A stretch of 28,992 nucleotides of DNA. It comes from a virus. The notes beneath the pieces are model-generated. The model saw only the letters and a list, made by a program, of their open reading frames with translations. It ran no database searches and was not told the origin of the DNA. The stretch lies in the IMG/VR virus record IMGVR_UViG_3300033141_004873, positions 1 to 28,992 of that record. One strand, 5' to 3'. Of the stretch, positions 1 through 7,814 are shown in pieces (position 1 is the first letter of the stretch; every line of letters starts with the position of its first letter). The translations under genes were made by a program, and so were the position numbers.

Positions 1-1125
1 GTCGGAACCTGTCTTCAAAACCACAACTTGATCTGTCGGGCTCAAGTCTGTGTTATAATAAAAGTGCACCAGAATACCCTCGTTGTTCTGGACAGCATCT
101 TCGTGGGTGAAACTGGAATTAGTCAGCCCAAAGAAGTTTACAGAGGCGCCAATCCCGGAAGCCGCGGAGCAAGTCGCTTCAAACTGAATCTCAAAATCTC
201 CGAAATGGCTGGCGCCAAAATCCTTGTGAACATAAGAAACCGCGTCCCGCCGCATGGTGTCCACATCGATCTCATTAGTGTAGACTGTTATGTCATTGTC
301 TTCGTCGACTTCCGTGTATGTCGTGAAATCCTCATATGCCGGAGGTGCAGTAGTAATTGTCGTCGAGGCCGAGGAACTCGTTGTATTCGTACCGGTCGCC
401 GTCGTTGTCGTGGAAGAAGAAATAACAGTGGTGGTCGTCGAAAACGTCACGGTGCTGCTCGTAGTGCTGGTAGTGGTAGTCGTGGTAGTGGTCGTGGACG
501 TGGTAGGAACCTCGAACGGAAGCAGTGTGAAACTCAGCTCCACCTCAGCTACATCGGCAGAAGAATACCTGATCTCGAGCTCGTCCTGGGAAAATCTTAC
601 AAGGTATACAAAAGATACCATCAGGGAAGAAAGTTCCGCGGCGCTCACTGAATGTCCTATTGGATTTTCCAGCACGATCGTTGTTGAGTCCGGGGCCGAC
701 ACCACTTTCCGATACTCACGGGAGCCGTCCGGAAACTGGAACATCAGGAAACGCCCCTCCATCTCACTCGAAATCCAATAATCATCGTACCCTATATCCT
801 GGATGGCCAGGGATTTGTCGGTCGCCGAGAAAGCCGCCGTAACCACCACGTCCTCTTCCCAGCTCGGCAGCCAGAACGTCTCAAACGCTCCCTTCTTACT
901 GTCAAAGAAAGAGATCAGGTCGTAGATGTCCTCTTTCGTCTCGCACAGTACCGCCAACTTCCTTTTCTCGGTCGCGGTACCGAGGTGCGCATATGTCCTC
1001 GCTACCGCGATGCCGGAGAAGACATCGACGATCTTACCGAGGGATGCGCCAGGCGTATGTTCCCAGTTCGGAAGCATTGCCAGAACATCGCGGCCCCGGT
1101 AAGTGTCTATAACGACTGAACTCAT
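1..1125 (-). CDS. Phage tail protein with Thr/Ser-rich linker and C-terminal add-on domain (partial)
   Basis: The frame is open from ATG 1125 (SD TAGGAG just upstream) through the window edge, giving 375 codons without the C-terminus. Residues 1-207 look like a distal-tail protein, with a segment around FFDSKKGAFETFWLPSW typical of proteins encoded after the tape measure. Residues about 208-259 are almost only Thr and Ser, encoded by mixed ACN and TCN codons. The remainder is beta-rich and resembles a lectin-like or jelly-roll add-on, suggesting a receptor-binding or displayed domain. Its start is 8 bases downstream of the preceding gene's stop, so it belongs to the tail operon. The tail-protein call is inferred from position and style; the function of the last domain is unknown. 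Confidence 0.7.
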   Translation of the reverse strand, partial: MSSVVIDTYRGRDVLAMLPNWEHTPGASLGKIVDVFSGIAVARTYAHLGTATEKRKLAVLCETKEDIYDLISFFDSKKGAFETFWLPSWEEDVVVTAAFSATDKSLAIQDIGYDDYWISSEMEGRFLMFQFPDGSREYRKVVSAPDSTTIVLENPIGHSVSAAELSSLMVSFVYLVRFSQDELEIRYSSADVAEVELSFTLLPFEVPTTSTTTTTTTTTSTTSSTVTFSTTTTVISSSTTTTATGTNTTSSSASTTITTAPPAYEDFTTYTEVDEDNDITVYTNEIDVDTMRRDAVSYVHKDFGASHFGDFEIQFEATCSAASGIGASVNFFGLTNSSFTHEDAVQNNEGILVHFYYNTDLSPTDQVVVLKTGSD

Positions 1126-1133
1126 CCGCTCTC

Positions 1134-1748
1134 CTATGCTGTCGTGGTCGTTGTACTCGAACTGCTCGACGTCGTGGTGGCCTCGAACGACTCCTGCACG
1201 CTGAAAGAGAACGTGCCGTACCCGCTCGTTCTGCTCGTGATCTCCGGATCCCCCTCCACGCGGGCCGGCAGAAGCGGATAAACCATTGACCCGGCAGGCC
1301 AGGTGTTCGCCAGGTTCGCTGTCAGGGTAATCGAGGTATCGTCGAACGAGCTTACTTCTCCGAGCTCGTAGCTTTCGATATCATCCGGGTCCAGGATCAC
1401 CACCATCCTCCCGGACTCGAACTCCTTGTACTGCGTGCTGTCCACGTTCAGGACAGCCTGGCCGGAGTTGGCCTGGGAACTCAGCTCCGCCGAGTCTACC
1501 CAGTACGGAACGCCCAGCAGTTTCGCCAGCCCGAACTTCAGGACCCTTTTAATGTATGCCGTCTCTGCCTGTGAGAGGGAATCAACCAGGAACCGCATCC
1601 CGCGAACCGGGAAAGTCCTCAGCGCGGTCCTCATCTCGCGTCCTGTCTTTGACCTGAAAAGCGTCGTCCTCCAGGACCGCGTAACCGAAACCTGCTGGCT
1701 CCAGTTAGGCGGAACCAGGAACACCATTTCTGGACGTTTCCATCTCAC
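1134..1748 (-). CDS. Phage tail protein following the tape measure, Ser/Thr-rich C-terminus
   Basis: The product is 204 residues, starting at GTG 1748 and overlapping the tape measure stop as GTGA. The segment RTFPVRGMRFLVDSLSQAE, then a region containing LLGVPYW, resembles tail-tip proteins of siphoviruses that sit between the tape measure and the central hub. The last 15 or so residues are only Thr, Ser and Ala (TTT, SSSSS, TTTTT, A). This is the same kind of tail as on the tube and decoration proteins. Position in the operon suggests a distal-tail or tail-completion role. The exact family is not certain. Confidence 0.7.
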   Translation of the reverse strand: MRWKRPEMVFLVPPNWSQQVSVTRSWRTTLFRSKTGREMRTALRTFPVRGMRFLVDSLSQAETAYIKRVLKFGLAKLLGVPYWVDSAELSSQANSGQAVLNVDSTQYKEFESGRMVVILDPDDIESYELGEVSSFDDTSITLTANLANTWPAGSMVYPLLPARVEGDPEITSRTSGYGTFSFSVQESFEATTTSSSSSTTTTTA

Positions 1749-4186
1749 GATGAGAGCGCCCTTCGTACCGACTCCCGTCTCTCGGAGATGACATTGATAA
1801 CGGCGTCCTGCCCGCGCGCTGTCAGCAAAAACCGCGCAAACTCGTCAACATCGTAAAAATTCGCTATGACGATATCGCGACCCCTCTCGATGCCCGCAGT
1901 CCCGCTAACGGCGCCTCCGCCTGCAAAGGCTGTGCGCGGCGCCTGAAAGGCAGGCGTGGGCACGGAAAAACCCGCCAGCACCTCCCGGGGTACAAGCTTG
2001 TTCTTCAATGCCTCCATTGCCTTCAGCCCGTAATACTTTACCGTGTCAACGGGGTGGATGTACTCGCCCGATGTAACGGCTACGAGCTTGTCATCGGCCT
2101 TTGAGTGCGGGGATACTCCAAACACCAGCCCGCCGGAAGCAAGCTGTTGCGCCGTGATCTTTGCAATTTGCATGGAGCCCTTGGCGCCGATCACGGCTGC
2201 CTGGGCCATGCCCCAGATCCCGCCCTGGGCCAGGGCCTTGGTGATGGCCTGGCTGGTGTTGATTATGGCCTCTGCGAGCGCCGCAGCCTTGGCCAGATAG
2301 AAGAATTCCTTGCGTTTCTTTCCCGAAATCTCATAGACCTCGTTGAATACGTCTGCCATACCTTTTGCCACATCGCTGGCCAATTGTAGGCGATATTCAT
2401 ACAACCTGCGTTCCTGGTCTGCCGCGAGCTTGTCCTTTTCCAGCTTTTGTTGTCTGTATGCTTCGTCAAGTTCCGCTTTGGTAGCATTTAGTTCCCTGAG
2501 GCGCTGTATTTCCTCCTGGTGCCTGCGATCGAGCTCACCCATCTCCTTGGCGAATTGAGCCGCGAGGTTCCCGGCCGCATCTTCGACTGCTCTCGCCTTC
2601 AGGGCTTCCAGGATCTTGCGCCGCTCGAGCTCCTTCTCCTCGAGCTGCTTTTGCTTTTCGGCCCGGTCTTCCTCAAGCTTGATCAGTTCCCTGTTTAATT
2701 GCTCGCGAAGCGCGAACACCTTGTTATTGAGCTGTATCTTCTTGGCTGGGTCGGCCTCCCTTTCAGCGGCCTGCTCCGCCAGCTTGATCTCCTCTTCATA
2801 TTGCTTGACGATCAGGGCCTTTCGCCGTTCAAAGTATTCGTTTAGCTTCACTTCGCCATGCTTGTAGGCACGCTCTAGGATTAGCAAGGCCGTCTTGGTG
2901 GTCTCCTTGAGCCGGGCCACGTAAGCTTCTTGCTGGGCTTGGATGGCCTTTGTATCAACGGGTGCCGGCGGTTTGAGCGTTATGCCTTCTTTCTTTCCCT
3001 CTTTCTCCTGCACCTCGCCGAGCTCTTGGGCCTTATCCTTGACGTCCTCGATGAATTGTCCGACCCCTTTCCAGTATTTGCCTTGCTTTTTTGCGAGCTC
3101 GATCATCCTTTTCGCTGATTTATCCATCTCCTTGGCCGCCACTTGGCTAGCAGAGCGGAAACCTTCCGAGATCCCCTCTAGGCGCCCTGCGACACCCTTC
3201 AGGCCTACAAAGCGTGCCAATTTCCCCAGGCCGCCCGTGATCTTTTCTACCAGTTTCGAAAAGACGAGGACTATGGCGTTGAGGATAAACTTGATACCCT
3301 CAAAACCCCTCTTCATGAGCGTTATCGCCTCAAGCACTGCTGCAAATCCCCTGATGATCACATTGATGGCCACGAGAACCTTTTTTGCCATGCCTTTTGC
3401 AAATTCATCCAGCCGCCCCTCTGTCTTGAGTCGTTTCAAGAAGCCGAGAAATGTTCCGACAAGGGCCTTGATGTAATCAAAAAGGCCCGCCTCCATCACC
3501 AGGGTCCTAAACTGAAACCAGGCGTCCGACAGCATGGAAAGCATGCCGCTCCAGGTCTTCCCCAGTTCCCCTGCTGCTCCCCTGAATTGTGACGCGGGGT
3601 CCTTCCAGGCCTCCATGAGTTTCTTGCGGGTCTCTTCCGCGGAATAGGAAACCCCAGCCTGAAACCCCAGCATCGCCAGGACACCGCGCTCGCGGAACAT
3701 GTCTGCCGAAGCAGCGCCGGCGCTGTACATCCTGATCACCTGGCCCGTGGTCTCCTCGATGGACATGCCCGTCGCGGCAGCCAGGTCCCCGATCAGGGGC
3801 ATCCATTGTTTGACCTCGTCGGTGCCCCCTTTCATGACGCCCGCGAGATTCGTGGCCGCTCCCATGATCTCCTCGTAACGGAAAGAGACCTTTCCCGCAT
3901 AATCGGCCATCTCCTGGAACAGGCGGTTCCCCTCCTTGCTCGATCCCAAAAGGACCCTGAGGCGCGTCTGGTATTGCTCGGCACTCGATGCAGCATCAAT
4001 GAACTGCTTCGCGGTCAATCCCAGGCCCAGGCCCGCGAAAGCCGTCTTCAAGTTAAAGATCATTTTCGGAAGGCTGTTCAGCGTGCCGCGCACCGCTTTC
4101 AGGGACCTGTTGACTACAGCAAGCTCACCGCTCGCGGCATCTTTTGCCTTTATGATCAGCTGGAGTGTCTCGCTTTTTGCGGCCAT
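1745..4186 (-). CDS. Tail tape measure protein
   Basis: The 813-residue protein is the longest in the tail block and sits right after the tail chaperone, as tape measure genes do. It sets tail length and is probably threaded through the tail tube. Residues 1-230 resemble the conserved N-terminal tape measure region, including the AAATGMSIEETTGQVIRMYS stretch. A hydrophobic region follows at about 230-320. A long charged coiled coil (rich in EEKELERRK-like runs) covers about 410-610, followed by an Ala-rich segment near QAITKALAQGGIWGMAQAA. It starts at ATG 4186 with SD AAGGAAG. A siphovirus tape measure of 813 codons would predict a tail of ordinary length, roughly 120 nm by the usual rule of thumb. 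Confidence 0.93.
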   Translation of the reverse strand: MAAKSETLQLIIKAKDAASGELAVVNRSLKAVRGTLNSLPKMIFNLKTAFAGLGLGLTAKQFIDAASSAEQYQTRLRVLLGSSKEGNRLFQEMADYAGKVSFRYEEIMGAATNLAGVMKGGTDEVKQWMPLIGDLAAATGMSIEETTGQVIRMYSAGAASADMFRERGVLAMLGFQAGVSYSAEETRKKLMEAWKDPASQFRGAAGELGKTWSGMLSMLSDAWFQFRTLVMEAGLFDYIKALVGTFLGFLKRLKTEGRLDEFAKGMAKKVLVAINVIIRGFAAVLEAITLMKRGFEGIKFILNAIVLVFSKLVEKITGGLGKLARFVGLKGVAGRLEGISEGFRSASQVAAKEMDKSAKRMIELAKKQGKYWKGVGQFIEDVKDKAQELGEVQEKEGKKEGITLKPPAPVDTKAIQAQQEAYVARLKETTKTALLILERAYKHGEVKLNEYFERRKALIVKQYEEEIKLAEQAAEREADPAKKIQLNNKVFALREQLNRELIKLEEDRAEKQKQLEEKELERRKILEALKARAVEDAAGNLAAQFAKEMGELDRRHQEEIQRLRELNATKAELDEAYRQQKLEKDKLAADQERRLYEYRLQLASDVAKGMADVFNEVYEISGKKRKEFFYLAKAAALAEAIINTSQAITKALAQGGIWGMAQAAVIGAKGSMQIAKITAQQLASGGLVFGVSPHSKADDKLVAVTSGEYIHPVDTVKYYGLKAMEALKNKLVPREVLAGFSVPTPAFQAPRTAFAGGGAVSGTAGIERGRDIVIANFYDVDEFARFLLTARGQDAVINVISERRESVRRALSS

Positions 4187-4189
4187 AGC

Positions 4190-4516
4190 TTATTTTCTTC
4201 CTTTGCCCCTAAAGAAATGGTATCCCGATTTCATGGCCCTCCCGGGTGTGCGGCCAGGGCCGAACATGCGCTGCCATAAATTCTTGTCCCCCGCCATGCC
4301 GAGGCGCACTGCCGTGGCCATGTTTCGAATGGTGTCCATATCGTCCTTATGTGCCTCCCGAAGGGCCAGCTCGAAAAAGGAGAACCCATATTCCCAGACC
4401 CTTATGTGCCCTCTGTGAATGAGCCGGCAGCAAGCTCTAAAAAGTCCTTCAGCAGTGCTGATTTGAATCGTCCCAGGAGGTGGCCCAGCCCCAGGCGCTG
4501 GGCCGCGTCGAAAAAA
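4190..4516 (-). CDS. Tail assembly chaperone frameshift extension (GT-type, -1 frame)
   Basis: After the stop of the upstream chaperone gene (4402-4404) a good coding frame runs to a TAA at 4190-4192. It includes RVWEYGFSFFELALREAH and later LWQRMFGPGRTPGRAMKSG, about 70 residues. This frame has no start codon at its head and is in the -1 register relative to the chaperone. It stays open back through the chaperone gene past a U UUU UUC heptamer at 4510-4516. This is the G/GT arrangement known from lambda and many tailed phages. The frame between the heptamer and about 4405 looks like shadow sequence (Pro/Gly-rich), so slippage may occur later, for example at C UUU UUA near 4440. A short independent gene from an ATG at DMDTIRN is the alternative. 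Confidence 0.6.
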   Translation of the reverse strand, partial: FFRRGPAPGAGPPPGTIQISTAEGLFRACCRLIHRGHIRVWEYGFSFFELALREAHKDDMDTIRNMATAVRLGMAGDKNLWQRMFGPGRTPGRAMKSGYHFFRGKGRK

Positions 4517-4779
4517 ACGCTGTTGACTTCCCTGAAGGCGTCAACGATCTGCTTGATTTCGGATGGGGCCATGCCTTTGAAATCATCGATCTTGGCATCG
4601 GTCGCCTTGACCAGGTGCTTCTCCACTAGGGCCTTGAGGTCTTGGATCTGGTCTATCGGCCCGCCCTCATCACTTCCGCTGCCGCCAGCCTCGTCCAGGA
4701 TCTCCAGGATCTCTTTCACGGTCAGTTCTTTGACCGTGAATTCCCTGTCATCGATCTTGATTGTCTTGCGTTTCCGCAT
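4402..4779 (-). CDS. Tail assembly chaperone (G-like)
   Basis: The product is 125 residues from ATG 4779, chosen because GAGGAGG lies six bases upstream; the frame extends further but without a better start. It begins with RKRKTIKIDDREFTVKELTVKEILEIL, a pattern common in siphovirus tail chaperones encoded between the tube and tape measure. The remainder is helical. Together with its -1 frame extension it would coat the tape measure during tail assembly. It is spaced 25 bases from the tube gene, and the gene order tube, chaperone, tape measure is conserved. Confidence 0.8.
   Translation of the reverse strand: MRKRKTIKIDDREFTVKELTVKEILEILDEAGGSGSDEGGPIDQIQDLKALVEKHLVKATDAKIDDFKGMAPSEIKQIVDAFREVNSVFFDAAQRLGLGHLLGRFKSALLKDFLELAAGSFTEGT
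4510..4516 (-). promoter_or_regulatory. Candidate -1 ribosomal slippery heptamer U UUU UUC
   Basis: In the chaperone frame the codons read GTT TTT TTC, so the last T of GTT plus the next two codons make a canonical X XXY YYZ heptamer inside a seven-T run (minus strand). The -1 frame from here is open to the stop at 4190. A second, weaker candidate is GAC TTT TTA close to the end of the gene. No downstream pseudoknot was worked out. Confidence 0.4.
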
Positions 4780-4804
4780 CCGATGCCTCCTCAACAGCAC
4801 AAGC

Positions 4805-5368
4805 CTATGCCGTCGTGGTTGTAGTCGTGATCGTAGTAGTCGTCGTGGTCGTGCTGTATCGGACATCAAAGTACGGAGACGTGGGATGATTCGCCGTGTC
4901 CGCCAGCCCTTCTGCCAGGTGAGGCAGGGTCATGTACTCTTCGCCGATGAGCGAAAGGGCACCGTTGGGCTTGATCTTGCACTTCCAGAACTCCCACGTG
5001 CCTTGCGGGCCTTCCGGGTTGTTGCTCTTGAACTTGATCGCATACTCCCTTTTTACTCCCGTATCGCTTAGAGCATGAATGGTATTGCCTTCCTTGGTGC
5101 CCATCAGCATCATTTCCAGGTTTTTCAATCCCATTTCCGAAAGGTCGAAATTGATACGATAGCCGCGTTCTATAATCGTATCCTTCACGAGCATCTTGGA
5201 AGACTGCCTGCTGCTGTAATAGGGCAGGGATTCGATTGTCAACTCCACGTTGAAGGCGGGCGCCTCCCCCACGTCCCGGTATTCCCCGGGCAATCCCCCG
5301 GACCATTCGGCCACGCTCACGATGCCTTTGCCCAGGGTGATAAGCTCTGTGCTCGGACTTTCTGGCAT
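4805..5368 (-). CDS. Major tail tube protein with poly-Thr C-terminus
   Basis: The 187-residue protein starts at ATG 5368 with SD GGAGGAAAG. It lies just before the tail chaperone, where the major tail tube subunit is found. Predicted beta strands and a typical N-terminus (ITLGKGIVSVAEW) fit a gpV-like tube fold. The last residues are seven Thr, Ile, six Thr and Ala. The Thr codons vary (ACG, ACC, ACT, ACA), so the tract is kept at protein level and is not just a DNA repeat. As the tube subunit is present in many copies, the tail would be displayed repeatedly along the tail surface. A glycosylated or linker-like function for it is inference. Confidence 0.82.
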   Translation of the reverse strand: MPESPSTELITLGKGIVSVAEWSGGLPGEYRDVGEAPAFNVELTIESLPYYSSRQSSKMLVKDTIIERGYRINFDLSEMGLKNLEMMLMGTKEGNTIHALSDTGVKREYAIKFKSNNPEGPQGTWEFWKCKIKPNGALSLIGEEYMTLPHLAEGLADTANHPTSPYFDVRYSTTTTTTTITTTTTTA

Positions 5369-5395
5369 GATTTCTTTCCTCCTGTCTCCGGCGGC

Positions 5396-5839
5396 CTATT
5401 TGACCGCCTTGGTTTCGTAGATCGCCTCATAGAGGCAAATATCGGACCCGGGCGCGTACACCAGGGGTGCTTCGCTCGTCACGATCAGCGGCGCCCAGCC
5501 CTTGAGCAATTTCTTGTTGTGAAGCCGGGACCTGGCCAGCTCGAGCAGGTGATATACGCCCGGGCTGGATGCGTCTCCTCTCGTGGCCGCGACGCTCCCG
5601 CGAACGTTGCGGTCTCCGATGATCAACGTGACTTGCAGCCTGTAGTCCAGGTACCTGGCGCGGTCCCTGAGCTCCAGGGGCCCTGCGAGGACGAACGTGC
5701 ACGGGAAAAGTATGGTCATGTCCTGGACCCTCTCCACGTCGAGCTGCCCGGCATATGCCTCCAGGAGCTTCAAGCCCTCTTCCTTGAGCGGTTCCAGCTC
5801 CGCAATTACCGCGTCTTCCCATTGTTCGAACTCGTGCAT
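5396..5839 (-). CDS. Mu gp37-like protein (DUF1834 family)
   Basis: The product is 147 residues from ATG 5839, one base after the upstream stop. A TTG ten codons earlier is possible but would overlap the neighbour and has no clear SD. The sequence (MTILFPCTFVLAGPLELRDRA..., VTLIIGDRNVRGS) resembles the Gp37/DUF1834 family of transposable phages. It is encoded directly after the gp36-like gene as in Mu. The family is thought to act at the head-tail interface or in tail completion; its molecular role is not settled. Confidence 0.75.
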   Translation of the reverse strand: MHEFEQWEDAVIAELEPLKEEGLKLLEAYAGQLDVERVQDMTILFPCTFVLAGPLELRDRARYLDYRLQVTLIIGDRNVRGSVAATRGDASSPGVYHLLELARSRLHNKKLLKGWAPLIVTSEAPLVYAPGSDICLYEAIYETKAVK

Positions 5840-5840
5840 G

Positions 5841-6278
5841 TCAGTATTTGTCCATTGTCGTCTTGTCAAAGGCCTTTGTCCTGGTATCTACCTGGCTCGC
5901 CCCCTCGTAATCCCCGCTATCCGGGGGATCCGGCGGCGGTTGGCTGCCGATGCTCACTTCGCCCCTGGCTAGTTTTTCCAGGAAGCGCACCGCGTTCTGG
6001 TACCGGTCCTTGCGGATTTCCGGCATTTGCTCCTTGACACGGCTGTAAAGGTTGTAAACAGCCATGTCCACATTCAGCTTCCCCAGGATCGGCGGCGCGG
6101 AAGAGAGCGGCAGGTCATACCTGGCACCCAGATATGTATCAATCTCCTCCGCCGCGGACTCGATTGCCTCCGTGACCCTCTCATCGTTGACTGCGCCCGT
6201 GCCCTCGTCATCTGTCAGCCTGATGAGCTGGCTATACGGCAGCATTTTCAGGATATCCGCCTTGGTGCAGTACGCCAT
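5841..6278 (-). CDS. Mu gp36-like head-tail connector protein (DUF1320)
   Basis: The 145-residue protein starts MAYCTKADILKMLP and has IDTYLGARYDLPL with AVYNLYSR, the signature layout of the DUF1320/gp36 family (compare the N-terminal xYxTxxDL and the YLxxRYxLPL segments). Members are head-tail connector or adaptor proteins bound under the portal. The start at ATG 6278 has SD AAGGGAG. It lies between the capsid gene and the gp37-like gene, the conserved order in Mu-like phages. The C-terminus is Pro-rich (PPPDPPDSG). Confidence 0.85.
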   Translation of the reverse strand: MAYCTKADILKMLPYSQLIRLTDDEGTGAVNDERVTEAIESAAEEIDTYLGARYDLPLSSAPPILGKLNVDMAVYNLYSRVKEQMPEIRKDRYQNAVRFLEKLARGEVSIGSQPPPDPPDSGDYEGASQVDTRTKAFDKTTMDKY

Positions 6279-6298
6279 CGCGTCTCCCTTCTAAAGTG

Positions 6299-7309
6299 CT
6301 ATACTACCTTGGCGTAAACCACCGCGCCCGGCCTTTGAAGCACGGGCAGGGGTCTGGTCTCCGCCTTGATCCACCTGCCGCTCGGATCCTTCTCCTTCCA
6401 GCTCTTGGAAAAGTAAAGCACTCCGTTGCCGTCAGGCCCGATGTTTCCCACGCCTCCGGGAGCATCATCGTCCACGATCGGCGCATAGGGCACGTCCACC
6501 AGGTCATCGCAAATGCCGACCAGCAGGAAGTAGTTCTCCGGGATGTAGTATTGCCGGTTGCCTTTCTCGTCGAGGAAGCTGTCGTTGTATTCGATCAGTT
6601 CCACCTGCGCCAGGCGCTCGATCTTGCCGTTCTCGGCTAGTTGGCTGCCCTTGCCGTATCGGAGCAGCTCCCGGACCTTGCTATGGCCAAGCAGAGCGTC
6701 CATGACGTTGCCGGCCATGAAACCGACCCAGCCTGTTATCCCGGTATAGGCGTCCTTTTCGATGAGCTTCTTCCACGCCCTGAGCCTGTTCACCGGATCG
6801 GAACTCGCGCTGGACCAGAGGTTGGTGCCCGTAAGGGTCACCTTGTGGCTGGAGTCCACGTTGTAGTCCACGAGCTCGGTCGTCATGTCGGAGTCATAAA
6901 TCGTTCCCTTGAGAGCGTTAACGGCCCAGAACTCGAGCGTCCGGTCCATGATGGAGCGCATGTCCTTCTGTTCCCTGGCGATCCTGGTGCTCATCATCTC
7001 GGTTCCCACTTGCTGGCCGTAAGCCCTGAGCGCGTTCAGCTCAGCCGTATGGATGAAACGCTTTTGCGCCAGGCGCGGAGCCGTGAGCGTGATCACTTTT
7101 CTTCCCGTCTTCTCCGTTACCGTGGCCGGCGCATAGACGTTGATACTCTTGAGCACCTTTTCCGAGCCGCTGATCACCTCGAAGGCGAGGCGGTCGGATG
7201 GTTCCAGGTGCTCCTTGCCACGGAAGATCCTGTTGTAGACCTTCATTCCCGGGGTAAGCATTTCGTTGATCGCGGTCGTTAGGACCCTGATTTTGAAAAG
7301 ATCGTCCAT
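6299..7309 (-). CDS. Major capsid protein (gpE-like family, HK97 fold)
   Basis: The 336-residue protein starts at ATG 7309 with SD GGGAGGATACG. The N-terminal part (MKVYNRIFRGKEHLEPSD, then VYAPATVTEKTG) and the segment YIPENYFLLVG near residue 254 match lambda gpE-type major capsid proteins. It is preceded by a lambda-D-like decoration gene and a protease/scaffold gene, the usual capsid trio. It builds the icosahedral shell around the portal. No Thr-rich tract is present here, in contrast with its decoration protein. Confidence 0.87.
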   Translation of the reverse strand: MDDLFKIRVLTTAINEMLTPGMKVYNRIFRGKEHLEPSDRLAFEVISGSEKVLKSINVYAPATVTEKTGRKVITLTAPRLAQKRFIHTAELNALRAYGQQVGTEMMSTRIAREQKDMRSIMDRTLEFWAVNALKGTIYDSDMTTELVDYNVDSSHKVTLTGTNLWSSASSDPVNRLRAWKKLIEKDAYTGITGWVGFMAGNVMDALLGHSKVRELLRYGKGSQLAENGKIERLAQVELIEYNDSFLDEKGNRQYYIPENYFLLVGICDDLVDVPYAPIVDDDAPGGVGNIGPDGNGVLYFSKSWKEKDPSGRWIKAETRPLPVLQRPGAVVYAKVV

Positions 7310-7347
7310 TTCGTATCCTCCCTTTTTTTTCCACGCCGAACCGCGGA

Positions 7348-7788
7348 TTAGGCGGTGGCCGTGGTCGTGCTTGACGAGGTCGTGGTCGTAGTAGTCGTAG
7401 TCGTGGTGGTCGTGGTCACTGCAAGGATCGCCTCGTCTATAATGATCCCCCTATCCTGAAGCGCCACGATGGCCGTGCGCTTCTCGACCGTGGTGATGCC
7501 CTCTGGCCAAATGAGGTCCTCCTCCCTGTACTTGCCCACGAAGTAGGCCTGGGCCTTCTGCGTAGACGCACTGTCTGTGACGTCCTGGGCGAGTATGGCC
7601 CGCGCATTTGCCGCTGTGGCCAGCTGTTTCCAGGTGCCCGCGGCCGCGCTGACCATCTCGAGCACCGTGCCGCGCTTGAGGTCTCCGCAGTCGGCCTTGA
7701 GCGTGATCTCTCTCTGGATGTGCATATCCGAGGCGATCAGCTGGCTCAACTCGGTCCCTTCCGTTTCCGTGATTCCGTGTACTGCCAT
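7348..7788 (-). CDS. Head decoration protein (lambda D-like) with poly-Thr C-terminus
   Basis: The 146-residue protein starts at ATG 7788 behind SD GGAGG. The pattern LKRGTVLEM, then LATAANARAILAQDV and a hydrophobic end near ALQDRGIII, fits the lambda gpD/head decoration family. Such proteins form trimers on the capsid surface at three-fold positions and stabilise it. The last 23 or so residues are a run of about 13 Thr, then SSS, TTT and ATA. Codons for Thr are mixed (ACC, ACG, ACT), so the residue is conserved while the DNA is not a perfect repeat. On a capsid exterior this would make hundreds of exposed Thr-rich strands. Confidence 0.82.
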   Translation of the reverse strand: MAVHGITETEGTELSQLIASDMHIQREITLKADCGDLKRGTVLEMVSAAAGTWKQLATAANARAILAQDVTDSASTQKAQAYFVGKYREEDLIWPEGITTVEKRTAIVALQDRGIIIDEAILAVTTTTTTTTTTTTTSSSTTTATA

Positions 7789-7814
7789 TGCTTTTACCTC
7801 CTATCTTTTTCTGG

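Noticed and set aside
290-781. Plus-strand frame with long Val runs
   Set aside because: It is the complement of the Thr/Ser-rich tract in the minus-strand tail gene; Val codons GTN are the reverse of ACN/NAC patterns. No SD or family resemblance.
4349-5071. 240-codon plus-strand frame opposite the chaperone and tube genes
   Set aside because: Antisense shadow; low-complexity Ser/Arg composition and no ribosome site.
5840-5869. Longer start of the gp37-like gene at TTG 5869
   Set aside because: It would overlap the gp36-like gene by 29 bases and lacks an SD, while ATG 5839 follows the upstream stop directly.
7350-7422. Diversity-generating retroelement variable region in Thr-tract genes
   Set aside because: No reverse transcriptase or template repeat is visible, and changes in the tract are synonymous rather than adenine-targeted.
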